DNA of 64,000 nt from Owenweeksia sp048267305 (lineage in GTDB: Bacteria > Bacteroidota > Bacteroidia > Flavobacteriales > Schleiferiaceae). Below the pieces are notes generated by a model. It was not told the DNA's origin, ran no database searches, and worked only from the letters and a program-made list of their open reading frames with translations. Location: assembly GCA_048267305.1 (NCBI GenBank), contig JBLWXT010000008.1, positions 62,001-126,000 of the forward strand. Reading direction: 5' to 3'. Position 1 is the first letter of the stretch. Each line of letters starts with the position of its first letter. This document shows, one piece after another, positions 1 through 10,168 of this stretch. Both the position numbers and the translations under genes were made by a program.

Positions 1-2351
1 TAACCGGAATTTTAGCATATCGCTATGTGGGAGATGATGATACTAATATTGTGTACACTCCGGGAACGGCTAATCCGATTCTTGCAAATTACATGAGTGC
101 TTATTATGATTTGGCAGCTTCTAACCCGGGTCTTAATACTTCCGATTTCAGCATCTTTCAATCAAGTGTAACACCTCCTGTGAATGGTCAAAATCCTTTG
201 TCGGTTTACAATAACCTTTGGGGAAACACCGGTGCAGTACAAAGTGTGAACACCAACGGTGTTACAGGTGCCAACTATTTTATTCAGAAAAACAGCCAGT
301 TCAGGGTGACTGCTTCAACAAGTTTTGATATTCAAAATCACTCTCTGATTGTTGGTTTTGAGTACGAACAGCGCACGGACCGCAGTTACGCATTGGATGC
401 TACATCCCTTTGGGAAAGAATGCGTGCTTTTCAAAATGCTCCAAACACTCAGCTGGATTTAACAAACCCTCTTTTGGTGTTGGCTGATGGACGAGTGGTT
501 AGCTACAGTGATGTACAACCCGGAGATGTTTTTAACGATACCATTATTTATAACAGAGCCTATTCAGCTAACGAGGCAAGTTCCTTTGCGGAGAATGTGC
601 GTGAAGCTTTAGGTATGGATAGGTACAGTACAGAAATGATCAACATCGATAACATGGATCCAAGTTTGTTCTCTCTGGATATGTTTTCGGCTGATGAATT
701 GATAAACCCTAACGGTACCCGATTTGTTGGATACTATGGATATGATCACACCGGTCAGATACTTGATTACGATCCGGATATCTCTGACTTCTTTTTAGAC
801 AGAGATGCTGATGGAAGACTGACGAGACCAGTTGGCGCATTTAAGCCTATCTATATCGCAGGTTATATTCAGGATCAGTTTAGCTTTAGAGATTTGACAT
901 TTAATGTTGGTGTGAGGTTGGATCGATTTGACCTGAACCAACAAGTACTTCGTGATCCCTATATCCTTTACCCATTCTTTACTGTTGATGATATTCCAAA
1001 TTCGCCACTTGCTGGGCAGGTTGAAAGTATTCCGGCTTCTATCGGCAGTGACTACAGAGTTTATGTAAGTAGTTATAATTATAGTAGTGCTACTATTGTT
1101 GGGTACAGAAGCGGGGATAACTTTTATGATTCAGAGGGTGAGTTGTTGGCTGACCCAAGTATATTGTCTGACCTTGCAGGGGGTGGTATCAAGCCATTCC
1201 TTCAAACTGTGCCTGATGATCGTATTGCCGAAGAGGAAAAGCAAGGTGGGAAATTTATACCAGCTGAGTCATTTGTAGATTATACTCCACAAACGGTTGT
1301 AATGCCCCGTATTGCCTTTAACTTCCCGATTACTGACGAAGCCATATTTATTGCGCATTACGATATATTGGCTCAACGTCCTACTACAGCTCTGGCACGT
1401 CTTGATCCATTCGATTATCTTGATCTGATTAACTCTAGAAACCAGGGAACCCTTAACAATCCAGATCTTAAACCACAGCGTACAACAGAGTATGAAATCG
1501 GTTTCAAGCAGGTTCTTACGCCAAAAACAGCTATTAAGATTTCGGCTTTCTATCGTGAGTTAAGAGATCTTATCCAAACCGTAGCTTTTACTCAGGCTTA
1601 TCCAATTACTTATGTTGCTTATGGTAACCGTGATTTTGGTACAACAAAGGGTTTTACCCTTGAGTACGAGATGCGCAGAACCAACAACCTGAAGCTTGAT
1701 GCAAACTATACTTTGCAGTTTGCCAACGGAACCGGATCAAGTACTACTAGTGGTGCTAACCTTGCACGTGCAGGGCAGCCAAACCTTAGATATATCCTGC
1801 CTTTGAATTATGATAATCGTCATCAGATTTCTATCCGCTTGGATTATCGTTATGGAAAAGGTAGCGCATATGACGGTCCGGTATGGTTTGATAAAAACAT
1901 TTTTGAAAGATTTGGAGTAAACCTTGTAATGAATGCTTTATCAGGTTCGCCTTATACCAAGAGGGATGCTCCTTATATTATTACTACTACAAACCCATCT
2001 TCGGTGGCACTTGTAGAAGGTCAGATCAATGGTTCCAGATTACCATGGCAGGTAACATTTGACGCGAGAATTAATAAGATATTCTCTGTGGGTAAGGCTA
2101 CCAGTGGTAAGTCCTTCGAAGTTTATTTCCAAATTCTTAACCTGTTTAACACTCAAAACGTAACCAACGTTTATAACTATACTGGTAGTGCTACAGATGA
2201 TGGCTATTTAGTAAGCCCTCAGGCACAGGCTCAGCTTGCTGAGAAAACAAATACCCAGGCTTTTGTGGACTTGTACAACCGTGCGGTTGACAATCCATTC
2301 AACTATGCCCTTCCAAGAAGATTGAGACTAGGACTGGTATATAACTTCTAA
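1..2351 (+). CDS. TonB-dependent receptor, C-terminal part (5' truncated by window)
   Basis: Outer-membrane beta-barrel receptor that would import a ligand using TonB energy; the ligand is not identifiable. The frame is open to the left edge of the window (the codon at 3-5 is already in frame), so the plug and N-terminal domain lie outside and no start is called. Visible features are the alternating aromatic/polar strands of a TonB barrel, a TTEYEIGFKQ-type strand about two thirds along, and a terminal strand ending RLRLGLVYNF with the C-terminal Phe needed for barrel assembly. The next gene, a giant exported protein, starts 11-20 bp downstream and a PorV/PorQ barrel follows, so the three are probably one operon. 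The family call is firm; the substrate is unknown. Confidence 0.88.
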   Translation, partial: TGILAYRYVGDDDTNIVYTPGTANPILANYMSAYYDLAASNPGLNTSDFSIFQSSVTPPVNGQNPLSVYNNLWGNTGAVQSVNTNGVTGANYFIQKNSQFRVTASTSFDIQNHSLIVGFEYEQRTDRSYALDATSLWERMRAFQNAPNTQLDLTNPLLVLADGRVVSYSDVQPGDVFNDTIIYNRAYSANEASSFAENVREALGMDRYSTEMINIDNMDPSLFSLDMFSADELINPNGTRFVGYYGYDHTGQILDYDPDISDFFLDRDADGRLTRPVGAFKPIYIAGYIQDQFSFRDLTFNVGVRLDRFDLNQQVLRDPYILYPFFTVDDIPNSPLAGQVESIPASIGSDYRVYVSSYNYSSATIVGYRSGDNFYDSEGELLADPSILSDLAGGGIKPFLQTVPDDRIAEEEKQGGKFIPAESFVDYTPQTVVMPRIAFNFPITDEAIFIAHYDILAQRPTTALARLDPFDYLDLINSRNQGTLNNPDLKPQRTTEYEIGFKQVLTPKTAIKISAFYRELRDLIQTVAFTQAYPITYVAYGNRDFGTTKGFTLEYEMRRTNNLKLDANYTLQFANGTGSSTTSGANLARAGQPNLRYILPLNYDNRHQISIRLDYRYGKGSAYDGPVWFDKNIFERFGVNLVMNALSGSPYTKRDAPYIITTTNPSSVALVEGQINGSRLPWQVTFDARINKIFSVGKATSGKSFEVYFQILNLFNTQNVTNVYNYTGSATDDGYLVSPQAQAQLAEKTNTQAFVDLYNRAVDNPFNYALPRRLRLGLVYNF

Positions 2352-2371
2352 TTGAATTACAGATGCATTAT

Positions 2372-5300
2372 ATGAAAACGAAAAATTTCCTAACAGCTGT
2401 TCTGGTTTTTATTATCGGTACAGGAAGTGTTTTTGCACGGGAAAATGTGGGTACAAAGTCATCTAAGCAGCGTAAATCCGTTAAAGCGGTATTGGCTGAT
2501 GGTTGTGCTCCTGCTACTTCCAATGCTGACCTTAATATTAATAACGTTCGTACACGTATTCTAGGTAGTGGTGATATGTGGTGGGATCTTAATGATGCCA
2601 AGTATGAAGTGCCAAAGGGTAGCGATAAGCACTCTATGTTTGCGGGTGCTCTGTGGTTGGGTGGAATTGATGAAGCCAATAACCTGAAGCTTGCGGCTAT
2701 GACCTATCGTCAAACAGGTGTGGATTACTGGCCTGGACCGCTTGATGATGCTTCGGCATCAATCAGTGCTGATCAATGTCAGTCATATAACCGCCACTGG
2801 ATTGTATACCGCGATGAAGTTGAAACCCATAAGGCCTGGATTGACTGTAAAGCTGACCCAAGCTGTAATGAAGGTGAACGCTTCCCTGGTTATGCAGAAA
2901 ACATTCCTGAAAGTATCAGATTTTGGCCAGGAAATGGGCTTAAAGGTGAGTTAGCTGGTAAATTGGCTCCTTTCTTTGAGTCTGATTCTGGTGGTACACC
3001 AGGATTGTATGATTACGATTATGATTACCCGGGTTACGATCTTATCGGAAATCAGGATTGTAGAACCAAGGAGGTGGATATTCTTTATGGTGACCAAACG
3101 ATTTGGTGGGTTTATAACGATAAGGGTAATGTGCATACTGAAACTCAGGCGGGTGCTTTGGGTTTTGAAATTAGAGCGCAGGCTTTTGCCTTTACTTCTA
3201 ATGATGAAGTGAATAACATGACCTTTAATAATTATAGGATTATTAATAAGTCAACCTTCCGCCTTACAGATACTTATTTTGGAACCTGGTTTGACCCGGA
3301 TTTGGGGAACGCTAGAGATGATATTATCGGATGTGACATAGCAAGAGGTTTGGGCTATTGCTACAATGCTGATAGTGATGATGAAGGTCCTAACGGATAT
3401 GGCCAGAATCCTCCAGCTATTGGTTTTGACTTCTTCCAGGGACCATTTGCAGATTACGGTGATGGATTGGATAATGACCGTGACGGTTGCCCTCCGGACC
3501 ATGTTAGAAACGATAAGGGAGAATGTATTCCTGAAAACCCTGCAACCGGTATCAATGAGCGTATCATTATGTCTGGTTTTATGTACTATAACAATATTAC
3601 AGGTGTACAAGGTAACCCTGATGTAGCTCTGGATTATTACAACTACCTGCGTAGTCTTTGGAAAAACGGTAATAATCTTATTATTGAAACGCCATCAGGA
3701 AAGGGTAACTCTGCCAATGGTGATGGTTATGTGGCAAGTAATGTTGGAACTAAAACTGTTTTTGCTTATCCTGGTGTATCTTATGATACTACTGGTGCCT
3801 ATGAGCCAAGTGCTCCTGTTGACTGGTGGGAGTCTCCTGCTAACCTGAACGATAAAAGGGGATTGCACTCTGCCGGACCATTTTCACTGGCACCTGGTGC
3901 ACTTAACTTTATCACCACAGGTAACGTGTGGGCAAGAAATTTCAGGAGCAATGATTTATTTGCTTCTGTAAATGATGTAATTGTAGCAGATGATAAAGCA
4001 CAGCAACTTTTTGACAATTGTTTTGATGTATTGGATGGCCCACCCCCAGTAGATCTTGAAATCGTAGAGTTGGATAGAGAGCTTATATTTAAGCTCGGAG
4101 GTAATCTTTTTAATGAGGATAATCCTGATAATGCTATTATTACCTATAGTGAAAGAGATATTTCTATCCCTCCTAAATCAGGTTGGAGTGCTGCACAGAT
4201 TGACAGTGCCGATAAGGCGGGATATTTTGATTACCGATTTGAAGGATTCCAGATTTTTCAGGTGGCAAACAAAGATGTTGGGGTTGATAACCTGTATGAC
4301 CCCGCTCAAGCCAGATTGATTTTTCAATCTGACCTGAAAAATGATGTAGAGCAGCTTATCAACTTTGAGGTTAATGCGGATTTCCAAAATGGCGCACTTG
4401 AGCCTATTGATAAAACCTTGGAAACCAATAATGCTGGAATAGAGCTTACTTACAGATTGTTGGAGGATGCTTTTGCAACCGGAGACAAAAGGTTGATTAA
4501 CAATAAGGAGTATTACTTTTATATAATTCCTTATGCTCAAAATCAATATGAGATTACAGATCCATTGAACTTAAGTCAGCCCAGTCAAAAGAAACCATAT
4601 TTGGCCGGTAGGGATTTAGGTAATGGAAACAAGGCTTGGTCTGCAATACCTCACAAGCGTGAGCGCGATGGTAAGACTTATAATTCGCAGTATGGAGATG
4701 GATTGCCAATTACTAGATTTAGTGGTGCAGGAACGAGTGGAAATTTTGTGAAGCTTACTGAAGAATCAAGAAATGCTATTGTTAGCGATCCTGACTATAA
4801 CTATGATCAGCTGGATTACTTAGCGGGTTATGGTCCATTTGATATCAAAGTGGTTGATCCTACTAAAGTTATTCCTGGTGACTATAAGCTAACATTTACT
4901 CAAACCAATCCTATTGATAGTGCTAGTTGGGTTATTACAGGTGTAACGGATCCAACCTTTAGGGTGGAAGCTTCCAGCTCAATTTCCTTCCTTGGCGAGC
5001 AAATTATTGAAGAACTTGGAGTTTCAGTGGCATTTAGAAATGCAGAGGCTCCGGGAGATGATACGCTTGAGCTAAGAAACAACGGTGTTGTTGGAGGCGA
5101 ACAGGTATTTAAAAATGCTAGAAGAGCTTGGTTGACAGGTGTAAATGATGATGATACTTACTCACCTACCAACTGGATTTTGGCAGGTAATGCCGAAGAT
5201 GGTAGTGCTCCTGGATCCAGTTATAATGACAAGCCTGGTGATCGTGCCGGTGTGTTTGAAACCATTCTTGATGGAACCTGGGCTCCGGTAATACTTGGTA

Positions 5301-6418
5301 GTACGGTGGCAAGAGCCTCCCCAGGTACAGCTACAGGTACATTTGGCTTTGGTATTAAACCTAGTGGAACTAATATTCCTTTGGATAAGCTACCAAATAT
5401 TGATGTTGTAATTACCAGTGACCCATCAAAATGGACGAGATGTCCGGTAATAGAACTTGGAGATGAGGCTACAGCAAATGATGGTGGTACACGTAAGTTT
5501 ACCCTTCGTTCAGGAAGAACCCTCAATCTGGTTAATGGTCAGTTGGTGCCGGATGCAGATCCAAATAATACAGGATGGAGTTACTTCCCCGGATATGCCG
5601 TAAATGTTGAAACAGGAAACCGTTTGTCAATGGCATTCGGAGAAAGCAGCTGGTTGAAAGCCGATAATGGTGGTGATATGATCTGGAACCCCAGCTCACA
5701 GGTGTTTGATAAACTTGGTAATTATGTGATGGGTGGTATGCATGTGGTTTATGTGCTGGGTGATTCTATAAACATTACCGGAGGAAGTAATTATGTTGAT
5801 CTTACCTATAAGGGCGACAATATTACAGACTGGCCTTTGTACAGTGTATTTAGTCAGGTGCCTACAGTTGCCATTACACAGTTATTCAGAGGTTTTGCTT
5901 GGGCTAGTATACCTTTGGTTCAAGGGCCTGAGTATGAATTTTCAGATTACTCTGCCATTCCTACCGATGTTACTGTATCGCTAAGAGTAGCTAAGCCTTA
6001 TCAGCAGACAAATCGCGATGAGGCTAACAATGGCTTCCCTGAATATGGTTTTAGCACCACGGGTAGTGATGCTGTAGATGATATCAATGTGGCTAAAAGT
6101 GCTCTTGATGATATTCGAGTTGTGCCTAATCCATATTACGGTTCTTCACTATACGAGGATTCACAATTGGATAACATTGTTAAGATTACCAATCTTCCTG
6201 ATAATTGTAAGATCAATATTTTCATGTCAAATGGAACCTTGGTCAGGACATTTAATAAGGCAAATACCTTTTCTTACGTAGAGTGGGATCTTAAGAACGA
6301 TTTTAACGTACCTATCGCCAGTGGTGTTTATATAATACATATTGACGCTGGTGAACTTGGAGAGAAAGTAGTGAAATGGATGGGAAGTATCCGTCCAGTG
6401 GATCTTAACGCATTCTAA
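2372..6418 (+). CDS. Large exported protein with T9SS-type C-terminal domain
   Basis: About 1,350 residues, exported and probably surface-attached; function not recognised. A signal peptide is clear (MKTKNF then a hydrophobic stretch ending VFA). An ATG nine bases upstream (2363) is equally possible; this one was chosen because it puts the Lys residues directly before the hydrophobic core. The body has many Asp/Asn/Gly-rich segments, including DNDRDG-like calcium-type loops near residue 370. The last ~100 residues start with VVPNPYYG, continue through a GVYIIHI strand and end near KVVKWMGS, the pattern of a T9SS sorting or FlgD-like Ig domain. It lies between a TonB receptor and a PorV/PorQ homolog, a neighbourhood typical of T9SS cargo. 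Being a cargo protein is inference. Confidence 0.8.
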   Translation: MKTKNFLTAVLVFIIGTGSVFARENVGTKSSKQRKSVKAVLADGCAPATSNADLNINNVRTRILGSGDMWWDLNDAKYEVPKGSDKHSMFAGALWLGGIDEANNLKLAAMTYRQTGVDYWPGPLDDASASISADQCQSYNRHWIVYRDEVETHKAWIDCKADPSCNEGERFPGYAENIPESIRFWPGNGLKGELAGKLAPFFESDSGGTPGLYDYDYDYPGYDLIGNQDCRTKEVDILYGDQTIWWVYNDKGNVHTETQAGALGFEIRAQAFAFTSNDEVNNMTFNNYRIINKSTFRLTDTYFGTWFDPDLGNARDDIIGCDIARGLGYCYNADSDDEGPNGYGQNPPAIGFDFFQGPFADYGDGLDNDRDGCPPDHVRNDKGECIPENPATGINERIIMSGFMYYNNITGVQGNPDVALDYYNYLRSLWKNGNNLIIETPSGKGNSANGDGYVASNVGTKTVFAYPGVSYDTTGAYEPSAPVDWWESPANLNDKRGLHSAGPFSLAPGALNFITTGNVWARNFRSNDLFASVNDVIVADDKAQQLFDNCFDVLDGPPPVDLEIVELDRELIFKLGGNLFNEDNPDNAIITYSERDISIPPKSGWSAAQIDSADKAGYFDYRFEGFQIFQVANKDVGVDNLYDPAQARLIFQSDLKNDVEQLINFEVNADFQNGALEPIDKTLETNNAGIELTYRLLEDAFATGDKRLINNKEYYFYIIPYAQNQYEITDPLNLSQPSQKKPYLAGRDLGNGNKAWSAIPHKRERDGKTYNSQYGDGLPITRFSGAGTSGNFVKLTEESRNAIVSDPDYNYDQLDYLAGYGPFDIKVVDPTKVIPGDYKLTFTQTNPIDSASWVITGVTDPTFRVEASSSISFLGEQIIEELGVSVAFRNAEAPGDDTLELRNNGVVGGEQVFKNARRAWLTGVNDDDTYSPTNWILAGNAEDGSAPGSSYNDKPGDRAGVFETILDGTWAPVILGSTVARASPGTATGTFGFGIKPSGTNIPLDKLPNIDVVITSDPSKWTRCPVIELGDEATANDGGTRKFTLRSGRTLNLVNGQLVPDADPNNTGWSYFPGYAVNVETGNRLSMAFGESSWLKADNGGDMIWNPSSQVFDKLGNYVMGGMHVVYVLGDSINITGGSNYVDLTYKGDNITDWPLYSVFSQVPTVAITQLFRGFAWASIPLVQGPEYEFSDYSAIPTDVTVSLRVAKPYQQTNRDEANNGFPEYGFSTTGSDAVDDINVAKSALDDIRVVPNPYYGSSLYEDSQLDNIVKITNLPDNCKINIFMSNGTLVRTFNKANTFSYVEWDLKNDFNVPIASGVYIIHIDAGELGEKVVKWMGSIRPVDLNAF

Positions 6419-6435
6419 TAACATACCTGAAGAGA

Positions 6436-7470
6436 ATGAAAAAAAGAATATCGATAAGTGTATTGGCAGCTTCCCTATTACTGGGCGGCAGCCTATATGC
6501 TGGAAACCCGCAAAGGGTTGGACAAGCCGGAGCATCAGAACTTTTAATCAACCCATGGGCTCGCAGTAGCGGATGGGGAGGAGCAAATCTTGCCGGGGTG
6601 AAAGGTGTGGAAGCCAGTTTTTTAAATATTGCTGGTACAGCCGGAACAGAACGTACTGATGTTAGTTTTGCCAACACACAGTGGCTGGTAAATTCGGGCA
6701 TATCTATTAACTCCTTTGGGTTCGTTCAAAAAGTTGGTTCTAACGGAGTGATGGGAGCAGACATTGTAGCCCTCAACTATGGCGAATGGGAGATCACGGA
6801 TGAATTTAATCCTGATGGTGGTATTGGTACAATTAGCCCAAGCACAATCACCATTGGTATCAGTTATGCTCAGAAATTTACCGAGAGTATTCAGGGTGGG
6901 GTTCACATTAAGGTGTACAACTCATCTTTTACAAACCTCAAGGCTACAGCTGTGTGTTTTGATGCCGGTGTACAATATCATACAGGTGACGAAAAGCAAC
7001 TGAAATTCGGTGTAACCCTTAAGAACATCGGACCATCCGCTTCATTTAGCGGAGACGGACAGGTTGTTAACCTGCCATCACCTACAGGTCTGTACACGCA
7101 GGCTTATCAGGAAAGGAGTTCAGATTTCGAACTTCCGGCCTTATTAGCACTGGGTGGTAGTTATGATTTTAACTTCACTGATCAACGGTTTACCGTGGCA
7201 GCATCCTTTCAGTCTAATTCATTTGAAAAGGATCAATATACATTAGGTGGTGAGTACTCAATGAAGGAGATTGTGCAGATACGTGCCGGTTACACCTTTT
7301 TTGACAATAGTGACAATGAAAAGATTACTACCGTTTTCACAGGTGTATCTGCCGGATTTGGCGTGAACGTGCCAATGGGAAGCAATAAACTTATGGTAGA
7401 TTACTCATACCGCGACACCAAGGAATTTAAAGGTGTACACTCGATAGGTCTAACTTTCTCACTTAGGTAA
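6436..7470 (+). CDS. PorV/PorQ family outer-membrane protein
   Basis: An outer-membrane barrel of 344 residues related to PorV/PorQ of the type IX secretion system. PorV shuttles C-terminal-domain cargo from the translocon to the attachment complex in characterised species. Visible are a signal peptide (MKKRISISVLAASLLLGGSLYAG), an early GASELLINPWARSSG-type segment shared by the family, regular amphipathic strands, and a final strand ending GLTFSLR. It starts 18 bp after the giant cargo-like gene and is followed by a strong terminator at 7511-7542, so it closes the operon. A linked PorV paralog suggests dedicated handling of the upstream protein, which is inference. Whether it is PorV-like or PorQ-like cannot be decided here. 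Confidence 0.82.
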   Translation: MKKRISISVLAASLLLGGSLYAGNPQRVGQAGASELLINPWARSSGWGGANLAGVKGVEASFLNIAGTAGTERTDVSFANTQWLVNSGISINSFGFVQKVGSNGVMGADIVALNYGEWEITDEFNPDGGIGTISPSTITIGISYAQKFTESIQGGVHIKVYNSSFTNLKATAVCFDAGVQYHTGDEKQLKFGVTLKNIGPSASFSGDGQVVNLPSPTGLYTQAYQERSSDFELPALLALGGSYDFNFTDQRFTVAASFQSNSFEKDQYTLGGEYSMKEIVQIRAGYTFFDNSDNEKITTVFTGVSAGFGVNVPMGSNKLMVDYSYRDTKEFKGVHSIGLTFSLR

Positions 7471-7510
7471 GATTTTTCGGTAAATAAATTTTTGTAATTT
7501 TACAAGAGCA

Positions 7511-7542
7511 AAAAAAGGCCAATTTTTTAATTGGTCTTTTTT
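7511..7542 (+). terminator. Intrinsic terminator after PorV/PorQ gene
   Basis: A 14-bp stem with one G-T pair and a TTTT loop, flanked by six A on the left and six T on the right. It lies 40 bp after the PorV/PorQ stop and before greA, and separates the two transcription units. Confidence 0.8.
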
Positions 7543-7565
7543 GCGTTTGATTAATATTGAGAACT

Positions 7566-8039
7566 ATGGGAATTAATTACTATACAAAGGAAGGATTGCA
7601 AAAGCTTAAGAATGAGCTGGAGCATATGAAGAGCGTGGAAAGACCTAGTATTTCAAGGCAAATTGCAGAGGCGCGCGACAAAGGTGATTTATCTGAAAAT
7701 GCAGAATATGATGCGGCTAAGGAAGCTCAGGGTTTACTTGAGATGAAGATCAGCAAGATGGAAGATACCCTGGCCAATGCCCGCGTGTTAGACAGTTCTA
7801 TGGTTGATGCCAGTAAAGTTATGGTGCTTTCCAACGTTAGAATCAGAAATACGGCCAACAAGGCTGAAGTGAAGTATAAGCTTGTTTCAGAATCCGAAGC
7901 GGACCTTAAAAATGGCAAGATTTCTATAAACTCGCCTATAGGAAAGGGACTTATCGGTAAGAAGGTTGGCGATACAGCCGAAATTCAGGTGCCATCCGGT
8001 AAAATGACTTTTGAAATTGTAGAAATAACCTTAGACTGA
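7566..8039 (+). CDS. greA: Transcription elongation factor GreA
   Basis: GreA binds the secondary channel of RNA polymerase and stimulates cleavage of backtracked transcripts. The 157-residue length is normal. The N-terminal coiled coil carries GDLSENAEYDAAKEAQ, with the tip acidic residues Asp41 and Glu44 at the same numbers as in E. coli GreA. The C-terminal domain has the PIGKGLIGKKVGD signature. The start was set at ATG 7566 (MGINYYTKEG) rather than an in-frame TTG nine bases upstream, because the family starts here. It follows the terminator at 7511-7542 and is one base from the HIT gene, so the two are likely co-transcribed. Confidence 0.96.
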   Translation: MGINYYTKEGLQKLKNELEHMKSVERPSISRQIAEARDKGDLSENAEYDAAKEAQGLLEMKISKMEDTLANARVLDSSMVDASKVMVLSNVRIRNTANKAEVKYKLVSESEADLKNGKISINSPIGKGLIGKKVGDTAEIQVPSGKMTFEIVEITLD

Positions 8040-8040
8040 T

Positions 8041-8433
8041 ATGAGCACAATCTTTAGCAAAATAATAGCGGGAGAACTTCCGGCTCATAAAATAGCCGAA
8101 GATGAAAACTATTTGGCGTTTCTGGATATCAGTCCGCTTAAGGAAGGCCATACCTTGGTGATTCCTAAGAATCCTACAGACTATATTTTTGATATTGCTG
8201 ATGACGACTATCAGGGGCTGTGGTTATTTGCTAAAAAGGTTTCACACGCTATCGGTAAAGCTATTGAGTGTAAACGTGTAGGCGTGGCAGTAATCGGGTT
8301 GGAGGTAGCTCATGCTCACATTCACCTTATTCCTATAAACTCTGTGGCTGATATCGACTTCAGTAAGCCAAAACTTAGCTTTTCGCAGGAGGAACTCGCT
8401 AATACAGCAGAAAGGATAAAATCCAGGCTTTAG
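8041..8433 (+). CDS. HIT family nucleotide-binding protein (HinT-like)
   Basis: A histidine-triad hydrolase of 130 residues, in a family that hydrolyses purine nucleoside phosphoramidates and AMP-lysine conjugates. The catalytic triad is visible as HAHIHLIP (His91, His93, His95), and the N-terminal STIFSKIIAGELPAHKIAEDE segment is the family's usual start. It begins one base after the greA stop. Its own stop abuts the ruvC stop on the other strand with no spacer, so the two units converge exactly. Physiological substrate unknown. Confidence 0.93.
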   Translation: MSTIFSKIIAGELPAHKIAEDENYLAFLDISPLKEGHTLVIPKNPTDYIFDIADDDYQGLWLFAKKVSHAIGKAIECKRVGVAVIGLEVAHAHIHLIPINSVADIDFSKPKLSFSQEELANTAERIKSRL

Positions 8434-9012
8434 CTATTTTTTACCCATCCTATCTGGATTGGCCTGAATAAACTTAGCCCAACTTCCTCCATTGCTTTTT
8501 GATTTTTTTGCAGTGGTGGGCACTATTACATCCCCCTGATAGTGATGGCATAGTGCTACCGCAAGACCATCGGTGGCGTCCATATAGGTGGTTTCAATTT
8601 TAGTTTTTAAGGTGCTTTCCAGTATAGATGCTACCTGCTCCTTAGAGGCGTTTCCGTTGCCTGTAATGGATTGTTTTACTTTTCTGGGGGCATATTCCAC
8701 AATTGGAATATCGCGATACAGGGCAGCTGCCATTACTACGCCTTGCGCTCTTCCCAGCTTTAGCATGGATTGTACGTTTTTACCAAAGAAGGGAGCTTCC
8801 ACAGCCATCTCATCCGGATGATATTGGTCAATCAAAGCGAGGGTACGCTCAAATATGCGTTTGAGCTTATCTGTGTGCTCTTTTAATTTGTTGAGCATCA
8901 CTACCCCTACAGCAAGGGTTTCGATCTTATTTTTGCCGGTAATATGGATAATGCCATACCCAAGTATGTTGGTTCCCGGATCTACCCCCATTATCACTTT
9001 TTCCTTCTGCAT
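8434..9012 (-). CDS. ruvC: Crossover junction endodeoxyribonuclease RuvC
   Basis: RuvC cleaves Holliday junctions, working with RuvAB in recombination and repair. The four acidic active-site residues fit: Asp11 in GVDPGTN, Glu72 in VEAPFFGKN, and Asp145 and Asp148 in MDATDGLAVA. The 192 residues are slightly longer than the E. coli enzyme, with a basic C-terminal tail. It stands alone rather than with ruvA or ruvB. It converges with the HIT gene and diverges from a glycosyltransferase gene 46 bp away. Confidence 0.96.
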   Translation of the reverse strand: MQKEKVIMGVDPGTNILGYGIIHITGKNKIETLAVGVVMLNKLKEHTDKLKRIFERTLALIDQYHPDEMAVEAPFFGKNVQSMLKLGRAQGVVMAAALYRDIPIVEYAPRKVKQSITGNGNASKEQVASILESTLKTKIETTYMDATDGLAVALCHHYQGDVIVPTTAKKSKSNGGSWAKFIQANPDRMGKK

Positions 9013-9058
9013 ATGCTGACGAAAATAATGTAATAATTTAGAGGCCTAATTCTACCCT

Positions 9059-10168
9059 TTGATTTTTATCATCTCTTTTTCCACTTTGCTTATCGCCCTC
9101 TACGGTTTTATGATTCTATCCTTTTGGAGAGGCTGGAGGAACAGACAGGTTATAATTTCAAAAGACGGGCTTTCAAATAGCTTTGTGTCAGTGGTAGTTC
9201 CTTTTAGAAATGAGGAAGCCAATCTGAGTAATCTTCTTGAGGCCCTGTCGCTTCAAAGCTATTCTGATGATCAGTTTGAAGTGATATTGATTAATGATCA
9301 TTCGGAAGACGGCAGCGTAGCACTTATAGAGGCATTCAAAGCTAAGAGTGTAATGAATATCACATTGTTGAACACTTCCAAGCAGGGCAAAAAGAGGGCG
9401 CTGGAAATGGGTATAAATCAGGCCTGGGGTAATATTATTATTCAAACTGATGCTGACTGTCAAATGCAGTCAGGCTGGATTGAGAGTATGGTAGCATCCT
9501 TCAAAACTTCCTCAGCGGTGGTGTTAGGACCTGTGAACATGGTACCGCAAGCAGGGTTTTGGTCAGCTTTTGCTGCACTCGACTTTATGAGCCTGCAGGG
9601 AAGTGGTGCTGCCTTGGCTTTACTGGGGAAGCCAATTATGGGCAGTGCCGCAAATATGGCTTTTACCAAGGAACTATGGCAGCAAACCAAACATCAGGGT
9701 GCATCGCGCGACAGTGGTGATGATGTTTTTTTAATTCAGGCTGCCAAAAAAACAGGAGCAAGGGTTGAGGTTTGTGTTTCGCCCCAATCCATAGTTCTTA
9801 CCGAAGCCCCTGCCTCATTTAGTGAGATGCTAAAACAGCGAAGTCGTTGGGGTGCTAAAACTCCATCCTATCAATCGGCATTGGCGAAATCCATAGCGCT
9901 ACTTGTTGCGGCTTATGCTGCGTGGTGTGTAACTTTATTGGCTTATGGCCTCTTTTCACAGCCGGTTTTGCAGCTTTTTGTTTTTACCATGGGGATAAAG
10001 GCTTTGCTTGATTATTACTTTTTAAGGGCATACAGCAAAGCCACGGGACAGCAAGGACTAATGAAAATATTTCCTTCAGCTGCCCTGGTTTACCCTTTTT
10101 ATATTGTGATTACTCTCTTCACTATGCTTTTTGGAAAGCAAGAATGGAAGGGGAGAGCTATTCGCTAA
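9059..10168 (+). CDS. Family 2 glycosyltransferase, membrane-anchored
   Basis: A GT-A fold transferase of 369 residues that would use a nucleotide sugar; donor and acceptor unknown. There is an N-terminal membrane segment, then VVVPFRNEE (about residue 47), an INDHSEDGS nucleotide-binding loop (about 78), a QTDADCQ metal-binding DxD-type motif (about 130), an RDSGDD acid site and a QRSRWG motif (Q/RxxRW) near residue 270. Two C-terminal membrane segments follow, giving the layout of processive or hopanoid/lipid-type GT2 enzymes. The start is a TTG; an in-frame stop lies just upstream, and the next ATG (near 9110) would remove half of the first membrane helix. The 3' end overlaps the converging channel gene by 11 bp. 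Confidence 0.88.
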   Translation: MIFIISFSTLLIALYGFMILSFWRGWRNRQVIISKDGLSNSFVSVVVPFRNEEANLSNLLEALSLQSYSDDQFEVILINDHSEDGSVALIEAFKAKSVMNITLLNTSKQGKKRALEMGINQAWGNIIIQTDADCQMQSGWIESMVASFKTSSAVVLGPVNMVPQAGFWSAFAALDFMSLQGSGAALALLGKPIMGSAANMAFTKELWQQTKHQGASRDSGDDVFLIQAAKKTGARVEVCVSPQSIVLTEAPASFSEMLKQRSRWGAKTPSYQSALAKSIALLVAAYAAWCVTLLAYGLFSQPVLQLFVFTMGIKALLDYYFLRAYSKATGQQGLMKIFPSAALVYPFYIVITLFTMLFGKQEWKGRAIR

